Origin: JBDKGV01 sp039798005
Lineage (GTDB): Bacteria > Fibrobacterota > Fibrobacteria > UBA5070
Assembly (NCBI GenBank): GCA_039798005.1
Contig: JBDKGV010000010.1
Location: 1-28,150 of the forward strand
Length of the DNA: 28,150 nt
Reading direction: 5' to 3'
Shown here: in pieces, positions 1 to 7,937 of the stretch
Position numbering within the stretch: the first letter of the stretch is position 1
Layout of the letters: each line of letters opens with the position of its first letter
The notes under the pieces: generated by a model
The model's database searches: none
What the model was told of the DNA's origin: nothing
What the model saw: only the letters and a program-made list of their open reading frames with translations
Position numbers and translations under genes: made by a program

Positions 1-813
1 ATGGCGGTCTGCCAGAAAATGGACCCGGCCTTCGAGCGCGGGAGATCCGGCCATCGCATGGAGCTCCGCGGAGATTTCCGCCTCATGGCGGCGAGCGCTG
101 CCGACGATGACCACATGGATGTCCGGATGGGTGTGCTCAAGCCGTCGAACGGCTTCCAGCAGGAACTTTTGCCCTTTTCGGACGGAATGGGTTCCCACAT
201 TTCCGATGACCTTGGCTTGGCTTGAAATTCCCAGTTCATGCCGCAATTCATGCCTTGCATCAGGATGTGCTTGCATCGGCGCCGCAATGCCATTGGGTAT
301 CGTGATGTAGAGTTCGTCGCTCAGGCGGTCATGTTCGATGGAATATTGCATGGCTGCCCCGGAAACCGCGACAACGGCATCCGTCCAGAGGGACAAGAGC
401 CGATTGATCGCGTGGTGCGGCCAACGGAACCAGTGGTAGGTGTTGTGAAGCGTTGTGACCCGATGCGGGATGCCTGCAATCAAGCTGGCGACCCGGCCGA
501 TGACGGCCGGGAAGAAATCGTGGGTCGAAACGATGTCGATGCGATCGCGATGCAGCATCCGGGCCAGCCGCAAGGTTGCCTGTACATTGGAAATCAAGGC
601 GCCGATGCTGGCGCGATTGGTTGCGCCGACGACTTCCACAGGGATTCCTTGGTCGCGGAAGACGTTGATCCAAGGATTGTCCTCGATCAGTGCATAGACC
701 TTGATTTCGAACCGGTCACGAGGCAAGCCCGTCGCCAATTGAAGGACGACCTTCTCGATTCCGCCATCGTGGAGGTTCGTCAGGACTTGGCCGATGCGAA
801 TGCGACGGCTCAT
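1..813 (-). CDS. GT4-family glycosyltransferase, C-terminus cut by left edge
   Basis: Reading the minus strand from an ATG at 813 gives an uninterrupted frame of 271 codons that runs off the left edge, so the C-terminal part is missing. The N-terminus (GQVLTNLHDGGIEKVVLQLA) has the GG-x-E-x-x-x-x-x-L pattern of GT-B glycosyltransferases. It is followed by a Rossmann-like half with STHDFFPAVIGRVASL, by AVSGAAMQYSIE, and by IPNGIAAP plus IGNVGTHSVRKGQKFLLEA, which is the usual start of the Glycos_transf_1 domain. The start codon overlaps the stop of the upstream GT2 gene as ATGA, so translation is probably coupled. GT4 enzymes transfer a sugar from a nucleotide-sugar donor to a glycan or lipid acceptor at the cytoplasmic face of the membrane. 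With two GT2 genes upstream, a role in O-antigen, capsule or exopolysaccharide assembly is likely. Donor and acceptor cannot be read from the sequence. Confidence 0.88.
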   Translation of the reverse strand, partial: MSRRIRIGQVLTNLHDGGIEKVVLQLATGLPRDRFEIKVYALIEDNPWINVFRDQGIPVEVVGATNRASIGALISNVQATLRLARMLHRDRIDIVSTHDFFPAVIGRVASLIAGIPHRVTTLHNTYHWFRWPHHAINRLLSLWTDAVVAVSGAAMQYSIEHDRLSDELYITIPNGIAAPMQAHPDARHELRHELGISSQAKVIGNVGTHSVRKGQKFLLEAVRRLEHTHPDIHVVIVGSARRHEAEISAELHAMAGSPALEGRVHFLADRH

Positions 814-1712
814 TGGAGCCACCTTTCCCGCAAGGCGAGCCGGTATCCCTTGTGGCGCTGACGAGCTTGCGTTCCTGTCATCAGGGCGGATGCCGAAATG
901 CGAATCCCGACATTGAGAAACCACACGCATCGGGCGGCCCAAAGCGAGATGCCGGAGAAAAGTCGCGGCAAGGCGATCCATTTGCCGTTGAGCCGGTTCC
1001 GTACGAAGCCGGTCCAGTCCTTGCGCTGGGTCTCGCTGTCGAAGTGGGTGATCCCTAGGAGAGGCAGGACATGGATCTCGTGGCCGCATCGCCGGAGGCG
1101 ATGGCACAGCTCGATGTCCTCATGGTTCATGAAAAAGGCCGGATCGAACCCACCGACCTCCTCCCATGCCGTGCGGCGTATGCACAGTGCCGCCGCGCTG
1201 GCGAAGTCCACGGTCCAAGGCCCATCGGGGCTGGCCTTGCGAGCCTTGGCCTCCTTGGCATTGCGCCAAGGATTCTGCAGATAAAGGCATTCGGCGATCT
1301 CCCACGCCAGTCCTGTTCCGGTGTTCCAGGAAAACTGGCGACTGCCATCGGGATTGCGCAGCTGCGGTGCGCAAGCGGCACACTGAGGATTTGCCTCCAG
1401 ATGTGCAACGAGTTTCCCGAGGGTGCCCTTCGGAGTGACCGTATCAGGATTCAGAAGCAGGATATATCGGCCATGGGCATGGAGTGCCAGACGATTGTTT
1501 TCGCGGCCAAAACCTTGGTTTTCCGTGCCGGGGAACAATCGAAGGCAAGGGGATTCAGGAAAGGCATTGCGTGTCGCGGCATCGCCGCTCCCGTTGTCCC
1601 CGATGAGAAATTCCCATTCAATCCCCGCTGCGCCCCCTCCCGAAAGACTTTGGAAACTGCGCAATGTGTCCTCGATGCATCGAAAGGACACAGTCAATAT
1701 GGACAGTTCCAT
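810..1712 (-). CDS. GT2-family glycosyltransferase (rhamnosyltransferase-like)
   Basis: A 300-residue GT-A enzyme. The nucleotide-binding N-terminus begins MELSILTVSF and continues to GDNGSGD. The LLNPDTV segment sits where the DxD metal-binding motif lies in WbbL/rhamnosyltransferase-like GT2 proteins. ASAAALCIRR, GGFDPAFFMNHEDIELCHRLR is the classic acceptor-side ED motif of the family. Residues of about 245-275 are hydrophobic (ISLWAARCVWFLNVGI) and may hold the enzyme at the membrane. The ATG at 1712 lies one base after the TGA of the upstream GT2 gene, and the stop overlaps the next gene's ATG, so all three glycosyltransferases appear co-translated. A role in surface polysaccharide synthesis is inferred from family and context; the sugar specificity is unknown. 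Confidence 0.88.
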   Translation of the reverse strand: MELSILTVSFRCIEDTLRSFQSLSGGGAAGIEWEFLIGDNGSGDAATRNAFPESPCLRLFPGTENQGFGRENNRLALHAHGRYILLLNPDTVTPKGTLGKLVAHLEANPQCAACAPQLRNPDGSRQFSWNTGTGLAWEIAECLYLQNPWRNAKEAKARKASPDGPWTVDFASAAALCIRRTAWEEVGGFDPAFFMNHEDIELCHRLRRCGHEIHVLPLLGITHFDSETQRKDWTGFVRNRLNGKWIALPRLFSGISLWAARCVWFLNVGIRISASALMTGTQARQRHKGYRLALRERWLQ

Positions 1713-1713
1713 T

Positions 1714-2541
1714 TCAGCCGTTCGAGGTCGAAAATGGAACTTGGGAGTACCTCAATCCATGCTTGCGGAAGAAATGCCAGAGGCCTTTGTAATGCTTGCG
1801 AGAGAGATTGGACAACGGATTCTTCTTGGTGCTGCGCTGTTCGTGATGAATGATGCGCACATCGTGCTTCCACCAGATCTTCCAACCGGCTTGACGGGCG
1901 CGCAGGCAGAAGTCGATGTCCTCCGGCCCGTAGAAGATGGTCTCGTCCAAGAGCCCGATCTGGTCAAGGACTTCCCGTCGGATGATTTGGCAGGCACCGA
2001 TGAGATAATCGACTTCCTGGCTGGAAGTTCGATCCCAATCGTGCATTTCGTGGTGGGCCAAGGCCTTGCCGCCGTCGAAGGCTCGCAAAAGGGGGATGCG
2101 TCGGGAAAGCAAGGCACCAAGGCTTGGGAAGCGCTTGGCGTTGAATTGGGTCGTTCCATCGGGGAAGATCAGGCGCGCCCCGGCGATTCCATAGTCGGGA
2201 GATGCTTCAAGAAAGCTCAAAATGGGCCCCAAAGCGTCTTCAACGAGTTCCAGATCGGCATCGAGGATGGCGACGTGACGGCCACGGGCAATCCGGAGGG
2301 CTTGGTTGCGCGCGGCCGCGACACCGCGATTTTCCTCGTTGCGAATCAGCCGGATTCCGGGAAAACGGCTTTCGACCATTTCCAAGGTGCCGTCCCTCGA
2401 TCCGTTGTCGACAAGCAGCACTTCGAATTCGATGGCCGGCATGAAACGATACAACGAATCCAGCATCCGCTCGAGCAGGTCGCGCATCTTCCACGTGATG
2501 ACGACGACAGAAAGAAATGGCTGGTTCACAGTACCTTCCAT
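1714..2541 (-). CDS. GT2-family glycosyltransferase
   Basis: GT-A fold glycosyltransferase of about 275 residues. LSVVVITWKMRDLLERMLDS, VLLVDNGSRDGT and NRGVAAARNQAL are canonical GT2 donor-binding motifs. AILDADLELVEDAL carries the DxD motif. GACQIIRREVLDQIGLLDE followed by YGPEDIDFCLRARQAGW is the ED/acceptor region. The start is uncertain. ATG 2541 is used here. GTG 2529 has a GGAAGG four bases upstream, and a TTG at 2598 would add 19 residues (294 in total) without a clear ribosome binding site. The gene follows the PabBC stop by 84 bases (27 if TTG is used) and ends one base before the next GT2 gene. It is the first of three glycosyltransferases, probably for a cell-surface glycan. Confidence 0.86.
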   Translation of the reverse strand: MEGTVNQPFLSVVVITWKMRDLLERMLDSLYRFMPAIEFEVLLVDNGSRDGTLEMVESRFPGIRLIRNEENRGVAAARNQALRIARGRHVAILDADLELVEDALGPILSFLEASPDYGIAGARLIFPDGTTQFNAKRFPSLGALLSRRIPLLRAFDGGKALAHHEMHDWDRTSSQEVDYLIGACQIIRREVLDQIGLLDETIFYGPEDIDFCLRARQAGWKIWWKHDVRIIHHEQRSTKKNPLSNLSRKHYKGLWHFFRKHGLRYSQVPFSTSNG

Positions 2542-2624
2542 CCTATCAAAATAGATACGGGAAGGCTGCTCCCCGTCGCGTTTGGATTCATGGGGCAAGG
2601 AAGTGTTGTCATTCCGTTGAATGC

Positions 2625-4328
2625 CTACTCAACAATGAGCCTCACCTCCACCTCATCCTCCAGATCGAGCATGGCATTCACCGCCAAGATTCTCTCCATC
2701 CGGGAGATGTCCTCGATCCGCAGCGGGGAACGGATGAGGCGATCCTCCTTCGCGTAGGCGGCGCTTCGCGTGGAGGGAAGCAGGGCGTGGGATGGTGTTT
2801 GCCATGTCCCATCCAAAAGACAGGCGATGGATGCGTAGCTTGCCTCCAGCAGGAAACCCTCGCGCGTGAGCAGGATGTCCCAACGGGTGTCGGCGATGTC
2901 GAGTCCATGCCGCCGGGCTGCCCGGGCTCTCAAGGCCTCGATTCCAGATCGGTCCGCGTACTTGTGGCCATAGGACAACCCGCTGGCATCGACAAGGAGG
3001 AAGCGGTCGGGACGGCGGATGACGTACGGAAAAGTCTCAAGAGTCCAGGACTCCCGGCAGTGGACCAGGCGCAATCGGACTCGCCCGGGACAATTCTTGT
3101 CAATCTTGCCGGCGAGGACCTCCGCCAGCCGCCAAGCAGGAACGGTGCCGAAGCAGGCGAGGTGGCTTGCGTCGATCCGGGCTTGATGTTCCTCCAGACG
3201 CAGGGGGATGCCGTCCTGCACGCGGATGGTCTCGAAAAGCACGGGAGGCAGGGGAAGGGCGATCTTGGCCTGCATTTCCTCCTCCTCGCGCCTGCATTCG
3301 CTCAGGACGGTGAGGCCGCCGCCGCTCTTGAAAAGGCCGTGACGCCCTTTTTCCGTCGGGCCGCGATCCTCCAGGAAGCGGATCATCACGGCCGAATCCA
3401 CGCTTGTTCCGTCGAAGATCCCGAAGACCCCGGTGTAGAATCCCCGGGTGTGCCCGAGCATGTTCTCCGCGCTGCGGATATGCTGGCAGGTGCGCTCCTT
3501 GGGAGCGCCGGTCACGGACCCGGCCGGCAGGAGTGATGACAGGATCTGTCCAATGCGCCGGGGCCAGCCCGGCTCCATGTCGCCCTCGATCCGGCTGCTG
3601 GTCTGCAGCAGGATCCCATCGGGCAACGGGATCGATTCCGGGTACCTGTATTCGGGCACCCGGACATCGGTTGCGACCCGACTCAGGTCGTTGCGCAGGA
3701 GATCCACGACCGTGACATGCTCGGCGGCCTCCTTCTCGTCGGAAAGGAGGATCTCGGTGGCCGTTTCGCGCGTGGCTTCGGTGCAGCGCAAGCTTCCCTT
3801 CATCGGGAAGGTGGTGATCCTCAAGCCCTCGATGCGCACGAAGCACTCTGGCGAGAAGACCAGGAAGCCGTCGGATTCCCGCCCGATCAGCGAGCCGTCG
3901 ACCCAAAGACGGTAGGGTGCTTGCAAATGGGGGAAGAGTTCGGCCAGTCGCGGCGTGTACTGGACGGCGCTGGATGCCGTGAGGTTGAGCAGATAGCTCT
4001 CGCCATCCAAGAAGGCAAGGCGTGCGATGCTGAAGGCCTTGGCGTAGGCGTCCGAAGGCGGTGGCTTGATGTCGAACAGTCCCCAATCGAGTCGCGGCAC
4101 GACGTTTGGAGGAGGTGCGTTGGTGAAGCCTCGCAGGTCGTAGAGCAATCGGGATGCATCGATCTCGTCGAGCCGGTGCACCATGGGCATCTGGAGATCG
4201 TGGTCGAGCACGAACAAAAAAGGGATTCCTTGGGCGCCCAGGGAATCCATCCGTTCAAAGACGTCGAGTTCGTCAGAACTGGCGCAAGGTTTGGTCGAAG
4301 CCTCTGTCGAGTCGGTGCCGAAGGTCAC
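2625..4328 (-). CDS. pabB: Fused aminodeoxychorismate synthase component I / 4-amino-4-deoxychorismate lyase (PabB-PabC)
   Basis: A bifunctional enzyme of about 567 residues for p-aminobenzoate, the folate precursor. The first two thirds form a chorismate-binding domain. It has PMKGS with Lys177, the position where PabB-type synthases carry the lysine that attacks chorismate and anthranilate synthases usually do not. It also has VVDLLRNDLSRVA, PAGSVTGAPK at 268-277, and a GGGLTVLSECRREEEEMQAK close. From about residue 330 a class IV aminotransferase-fold domain follows, with YGHKYADRSG (Lys456, likely the PLP lysine), then LLTREGFLLEASYASI; this would be the PabC lyase that releases pyruvate. 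The GTG at 4328 has an AGGT four bases upstream and follows the upstream stop by 14 bases. The alternative ATG 4250 would remove 26 residues. The frame stays open farther upstream, but there it overlaps the preceding gene and has no homology. The amidotransferase partner PabA is not in the window. Confidence 0.9.
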   Translation of the reverse strand: MTFGTDSTEASTKPCASSDELDVFERMDSLGAQGIPFLFVLDHDLQMPMVHRLDEIDASRLLYDLRGFTNAPPPNVVPRLDWGLFDIKPPPSDAYAKAFSIARLAFLDGESYLLNLTASSAVQYTPRLAELFPHLQAPYRLWVDGSLIGRESDGFLVFSPECFVRIEGLRITTFPMKGSLRCTEATRETATEILLSDEKEAAEHVTVVDLLRNDLSRVATDVRVPEYRYPESIPLPDGILLQTSSRIEGDMEPGWPRRIGQILSSLLPAGSVTGAPKERTCQHIRSAENMLGHTRGFYTGVFGIFDGTSVDSAVMIRFLEDRGPTEKGRHGLFKSGGGLTVLSECRREEEEMQAKIALPLPPVLFETIRVQDGIPLRLEEHQARIDASHLACFGTVPAWRLAEVLAGKIDKNCPGRVRLRLVHCRESWTLETFPYVIRRPDRFLLVDASGLSYGHKYADRSGIEALRARAARRHGLDIADTRWDILLTREGFLLEASYASIACLLDGTWQTPSHALLPSTRSAAYAKEDRLIRSPLRIEDISRMERILAVNAMLDLEDEVEVRLIVE

Positions 4329-4342
4329 GGCACCTAAAGTAG

Positions 4343-4714
4343 TCAGTGCTCCTTGCGGGCGTTCTTGCGCTCTTCCTTGTGCTCCTTGTGCGCCTTCTTC
4401 AATTCCTGCTTCTGCGACTTGATCTGGGTGCGTGCGGCTTCCTTGTCCTTCTTCAGCTCGGCCTTGGCGGCGCTGACGGCTGCGGTGTCGCCCTTGGCCT
4501 TGGCGGCCTTGATCGCTTCGCGATCGGCCTTGATCTCGGCCTTGGCCTTCTGGCGGGTGGAATCCAAGCTCGCCCTGCCCGCCTTCATCTCGGACTTGTG
4601 AGCGGACCGGACCGCATGACGGCTGGAATCCACGGCGGGCGCGGTGGTGGTGTCGGCAAAGCCGGTGCCAAGGCAAAGCAGGCTCAGGAGGGCGAGGCGG
4701 GTTGCAAGTTTCAT
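4343..4714 (-). CDS. Small exported Ala/Lys/Glu-rich protein of unknown function
   Basis: A 123-residue protein starting at ATG 4714 with GGAG eight bases upstream. Residues 1-20 (MKLATRLALLSLLCLGTGFA) form a clean Sec signal peptide with cleavage expected after the GFA. The mature part is almost entirely charged and helix-forming, rich in Lys, Ala, Glu and Arg with few hydrophobic residues, ending in repeated KEHKEERK-type stretches. It would form a long single helix or coiled coil in the periplasm. I do not recognise a family; low complexity makes similarity searches unreliable. It is the first gene of the minus-strand unit, 14 bases before pabBC, and diverges from pyrG. Periplasmic location follows from the signal peptide; any function is unknown. 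Confidence 0.75.
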   Translation of the reverse strand: MKLATRLALLSLLCLGTGFADTTTAPAVDSSRHAVRSAHKSEMKAGRASLDSTRQKAKAEIKADREAIKAAKAKGDTAAVSAAKAELKKDKEAARTQIKSQKQELKKAHKEHKEERKNARKEH

Positions 4715-4923
4715 TGAAGTGCTCCATCGGTTCGGGGCCGGACATCCGGCCTGTCGTGCCTTGTGGATGATCAAAGCCCGTGCCAACAACCGGTGGTCGA
4801 TCCTTGGAGCCGACCATGAAAAAAAGGGGTTTCAAAAGCGGAACACGGGGTTCCGATCCCTCTCCCACTTCCCGCAAAGTATCTTTCGGCGTTTACTGTG
4901 CCCAAAGTCGAGCGAGGAGCGTG

Positions 4924-6576
4924 ATGCGTAAGACCAAGAAGTCCAAACAGACGAAGTACATCGTCGTGACCGGAGGCGTTTTGTCGGGCCTTGGCAAGGG
5001 CATCGCGGCAGCCTCCATCGGTCGTCTCCTGTGCTCGCGCCTGAAGATCGTCCCGATCAAGTGCGACGGCTACCTGAACACCGATCCGGGAACCATGAAC
5101 CCCATCGAGCATGGCGAAGTGTTCGTGCTGGATGACGGCGGCGAAGTCGACATGGACTTTGGCCACTACGAGCGCTTCCTGGGCGTGCGCGCCCGTGGCG
5201 ACTGGAACATCACCATGGGCAAGGTGTTCAAGGAGATCCTGGAGCGCGAGCGCAACGGCGATTACCTGGGCAAGACGGTGCAGTTCATCCCGCACGCCAC
5301 CGACGTGATCAAGGAACGCATCTACAACATCGCAAGCGAAGAGGAAGCGGACATCGTGCTGATCGAGGTCGGCGGCACCGTGGGCGACCTCGAGAACCTG
5401 TTCTACATCGAGGCCGTGCGCCAGATGCGCCATGACGTCGGTTCCGAGAACATGCTCTTCGTGCACCTGACCTACGTTCCGGTCCCCTCGGGTGTGAACG
5501 AGCAGAAGAGCAAGCCCACCCAGCAGTCGGTGAAGCTCCTCAACGAGGCTGGCATCTATCCCGACGTCGTGATCGCGCGCTGCCCCGAGTACGTGCAGGA
5601 GCACATCAAGGAGAAGATCGCCCTCTTCGGCAACATCGACAAGAATCGCGTCATCTCCGGCCCTGACGTCAACGTGGTCTACGAGATCCCGCTGATCTAC
5701 GAGAAGGAAGGTCTCTCCGAGATCATCCACAAGCGCTTGGGCATCTACTCTCCCCCGGACCTGTCCAAATGGGGCAAGTGGGTGGATGCGGTCAAGAAGA
5801 ACCGTGCCAATCCGCGCACCACGCTCAAGATCGCCATCGGCGGCAAGTACACCGCCCTCGAGGACTCCTACGCATCCATCATGGAGTCGCTGACCCATGC
5901 CGGCGCGCATCTGGACGCCAACGTTGAGCTCGTGTGGATCGAGACCACCGGCATCGAGACCGGCGAGGTCGTGCTTGCCGAGGCTCTCAAGGATGTGGAC
6001 GGCCTGATCGTGCCGGGCGGCTTCGGTGCCCGCGGCGTCGAAGGCAAGCTCCAGCTCATCAAGTACGCCCGCGAGAACGGCCTGCCGTTCTTGGGCATCT
6101 GCTACGGCATGCAGCTGGCCGTGATCGAGTATGCCCGCAACGTCTGCGGCCTGGAAGGGGCGCATTCGGAGGAGGTGGAGACCGAGGGCGTGCCGGTTCC
6201 GCACAAGCTGATCTGCTTCCTTCCCGGCCAGCAGAGCCAGAAGAAGGGCGGCACGATGCGCCTGGGCGGCCAGGACGTGGAGCTCAAGAAGGGCTCGATC
6301 GCGTGGAAGCTCTACGGTGAGAAGTCGCTGGTGCGCGAGCGTTTCCGTCATCGCTACGAGGTCAATCCCGAGTACGTGCCGCAGCTGGAAAAGGCGGGCA
6401 TGGTGTTCTCCGGCAAGGCCAGCGGCCAGAAGCAGATCGTCCAGGTGGTGGAGCTGCCCGAGCATCCCTACTTCGTGGGTTGCCAGTGCCATCCGGAGCT
6501 GACCTCGAGCCTGCTTTCGCCTTCACCGCTCTTCCGTGGCCTGTTGCAGGCTGCGCTGAAGCGTCGCGGAGAGTAA
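4924..6576 (+). CDS. pyrG: CTP synthase
   Basis: 550 residues, matching the usual length of about 545. It converts UTP to CTP with ATP and glutamine. The N-terminal synthase domain opens with KYIVVTGGVLSGLGKGI, the P-loop-like ATP site, followed by KCDGYLNTDPGTMNP and EVGGTVGDLEN. The C-terminal class I glutaminase domain has PGGFGARGVEGK, the nucleophile elbow GICYGMQ (Cys is the nucleophile), and CQCHPELTS, the His-Pro-Glu of the triad. The ATG at 4924 is chosen because GAGGAG lies at 4914-4919 and the family begins right before the KYI segment. The 209-base divergent gap upstream holds a six-pair hairpin (4839-4855) but no recognisable promoter. The stop is followed two bases later by the next start, so pyrG heads a long plus-strand operon. 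Confidence 0.97.
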   Translation: MRKTKKSKQTKYIVVTGGVLSGLGKGIAAASIGRLLCSRLKIVPIKCDGYLNTDPGTMNPIEHGEVFVLDDGGEVDMDFGHYERFLGVRARGDWNITMGKVFKEILERERNGDYLGKTVQFIPHATDVIKERIYNIASEEEADIVLIEVGGTVGDLENLFYIEAVRQMRHDVGSENMLFVHLTYVPVPSGVNEQKSKPTQQSVKLLNEAGIYPDVVIARCPEYVQEHIKEKIALFGNIDKNRVISGPDVNVVYEIPLIYEKEGLSEIIHKRLGIYSPPDLSKWGKWVDAVKKNRANPRTTLKIAIGGKYTALEDSYASIMESLTHAGAHLDANVELVWIETTGIETGEVVLAEALKDVDGLIVPGGFGARGVEGKLQLIKYARENGLPFLGICYGMQLAVIEYARNVCGLEGAHSEEVETEGVPVPHKLICFLPGQQSQKKGGTMRLGGQDVELKKGSIAWKLYGEKSLVRERFRHRYEVNPEYVPQLEKAGMVFSGKASGQKQIVQVVELPEHPYFVGCQCHPELTSSLLSPSPLFRGLLQAALKRRGE

Positions 6577-6578
6577 GC

Positions 6579-7001
6579 GTGTTTTCCCCGTCAGAATGGC
6601 GCATCCTCGTTGTTCTGACGGCCTTGTTCCTGTCGGGGGCCGGTTGGCACCTGGTCGAGGCGAATGTGCCTCTGCCCCCGCTGCGGACCGGGGGACAGGT
6701 GCTGGTCTGGAACGATCCGGCCGAATCCGCTCCTGTGGCGCAGGAATCGGAAAAGGACGGAAAGCAAGGCGCAAGGCCCGGCAAGACCTCACGCAAGCCG
6801 ATGCTTACGGGGTTGGTGAACCCCAATACCGCCAGCTCCCAAGCCCTCCAGGCCTTGCCGGGAGTCGGTGAGAAGATGGCGCAACGGATCGTCGATGAGC
6901 GGGCAAACGGTCCGTTCAAGGACTTGGAAGACCTTCAGAGAGTCAAGGGCATCGGCGCAAAAAAAGCGGAAAAGATGCGTCCTTGGCTCAGATTTGATTA
7001 G
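6579..7001 (+). CDS. ComEA-like membrane-anchored helix-hairpin-helix DNA-binding protein
   Basis: A 140-residue protein starting at GTG 6579, with GGAGAG at 6568-6573 and two bases after the pyrG stop. Residues 8-24 (ILVVLTALFLSGAGWHL) are one N-terminal membrane segment. A Lys/Gly/Ser-rich linker follows, then a tandem helix-hairpin-helix domain from about residue 83. This contains NPNTASSQALQALPGVGEKM and FKDLEDLQRVKGIGAKKAEK, the ComEA pattern of N-x-N-x-A, LPGVG and V-x-G-I-G. ComEA proteins bind incoming double-stranded DNA in the periplasm during natural transformation. The two type IV pilus-like genes downstream fit a DNA-uptake or pilus context, but no comEC is visible, so competence is inference. 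A general DNA-binding role is equally possible. Confidence 0.82.
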   Translation: MFSPSEWRILVVLTALFLSGAGWHLVEANVPLPPLRTGGQVLVWNDPAESAPVAQESEKDGKQGARPGKTSRKPMLTGLVNPNTASSQALQALPGVGEKMAQRIVDERANGPFKDLEDLQRVKGIGAKKAEKMRPWLRFD

Positions 7002-7010
7002 GATTGAAAC

Positions 7011-7937
7011 ATGGCCCGTAAACCACAGACTGCCATCGGTTTGGAACTGGGGGCGCGACTCGTTACCCTGGTCGCCTACGACATCACACAGCGCCAGATC
7101 CAACTGGTCGCGATGGAGAACGCCCCGCAAGGCTGGGCGCAGGACATTTCGCTTTTGGGTGAAATGCTCAAAGGCTGGCTCGGCTCCTTGGGGCTGGAGA
7201 AGAAGTCCTGCGTCTTCGGTGCTTGCCTGTCGGCTCACGACGCGCCTTTGCGATTGGTCGAGCTCGACCCGGACGAGGACGTGGAGTCCGCCTTGCGCGC
7301 GGAGCTTGCGGCTTGGACCGGCGCCGACGACGGTGCGTACTTCCTGAACGGGCAAGGCCTGTCCAAGGGTGTGCACGGTCTGCCTGGTCACTTGCTCGCC
7401 GCTCTTCCCAAGGCCCGTGCCGAGGCGTTGCGCTCGGCGTTCGACGCTTCGGGATATCCGCTTGCGACCCTTGGCTTGGATGCTGTCGCGGTGATCAACG
7501 TGTTCGAGAAGAGCCAGCCTTCCTGGCAGGATCATCTCGCGGCCGTGGTCAAGATCGATGCGCCCTATGCCCAGGTCTCCTGGGTGCGGGAAGGGGCCTT
7601 TGCCGGTCATGCCGTGGCGACGGTTCCCGTCGACGGCGAGCCCTTGGAGCCCCTGTCCACCGAGTTGCTTCGGATCCTGAGGGATGGCGAAGGCCTGTGC
7701 GGAGCCAAGGCCTCCGATTGCCGCGCCGTCCTCCTTTGCGGTGAGCAGGGCAATGACGCGGGGATCGCTTCGCGCCTGGGTGCCCAGTTGCGCGCCGATG
7801 TCCAGGCCATGGACGCCTTTTCGCACACTCCGTTCCCCAGCCTGGAAGGCAATGCGCGGCAGATCGCTGAGATCTCGCCCCAGTGCGCTGCGGCCTTGGG
7901 CGTGGCCCTTTCGCTTGCCGAAGGAATGGCTCGATGA
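7011..7937 (+). CDS. PilM-like actin-fold type IV pilus assembly protein
   Basis: A 308-residue cytoplasmic protein starting at ATG 7011 with AGGA eight bases upstream. Its N-terminus (AIGLELGARLVTLVAYD) resembles the first phosphate-binding strand-turn-strand of PilM/FtsA-like actin-fold proteins (G-I-D-I-G-s-x-s-V-K-x-v). A conserved overall pattern follows: LGLDAVAVINVF in the middle and a C-terminal AVLLCGEQGNDAGIASRLGAQ, then AALGVALSLAEGM, where PilM has its second glycine turn and final helix. No membrane segment is seen. The stop overlaps the start of the next gene, which begins with the PilN signature, and PilM-PilN adjacency is typical. PilM binds the N-terminal tail of PilN at the inner membrane. 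The sequence is divergent; a GspL-like type II secretion component is an alternative. Confidence 0.65.
   Translation: MARKPQTAIGLELGARLVTLVAYDITQRQIQLVAMENAPQGWAQDISLLGEMLKGWLGSLGLEKKSCVFGACLSAHDAPLRLVELDPDEDVESALRAELAAWTGADDGAYFLNGQGLSKGVHGLPGHLLAALPKARAEALRSAFDASGYPLATLGLDAVAVINVFEKSQPSWQDHLAAVVKIDAPYAQVSWVREGAFAGHAVATVPVDGEPLEPLSTELLRILRDGEGLCGAKASDCRAVLLCGEQGNDAGIASRLGAQLRADVQAMDAFSHTPFPSLEGNARQIAEISPQCAAALGVALSLAEGMAR

Noticed and set aside
1423..2757. A 444-codon plus-strand open frame across the GT2 genes
   Set aside because: The minus strand carries intact GT2 motifs in two genes; this frame has none.
3538..3550. GACAGGATCTGTC palindrome, also at 14395-14407 and 28135-28147
   Set aside because: All three lie inside genes and encode the same kind of peptide (Q-I-L-S after a Gly, Arg or similar residue), so codon choice explains them better than a shared operator.
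4839..4855. CGGAAC-ACGGG-GTTCCG hairpin in the pyrG leader as an attenuator
   Set aside because: No T-tract follows and no alternative pairing partner is visible; six pairs in GC-rich DNA are not enough to claim regulation.
4329..4877. Upstream extension of the PabBC frame to a start at 4877 (750 residues)
   Set aside because: The extra 183 residues overlap the small exported protein in another frame and are low-complexity Gln/Gly/Arg sequence with no similarity to PabB.
4771..6492. A 573-codon open frame antisense to pyrG
   Set aside because: Shadow of pyrG; His/Leu/Asp-rich with no recognisable motif.
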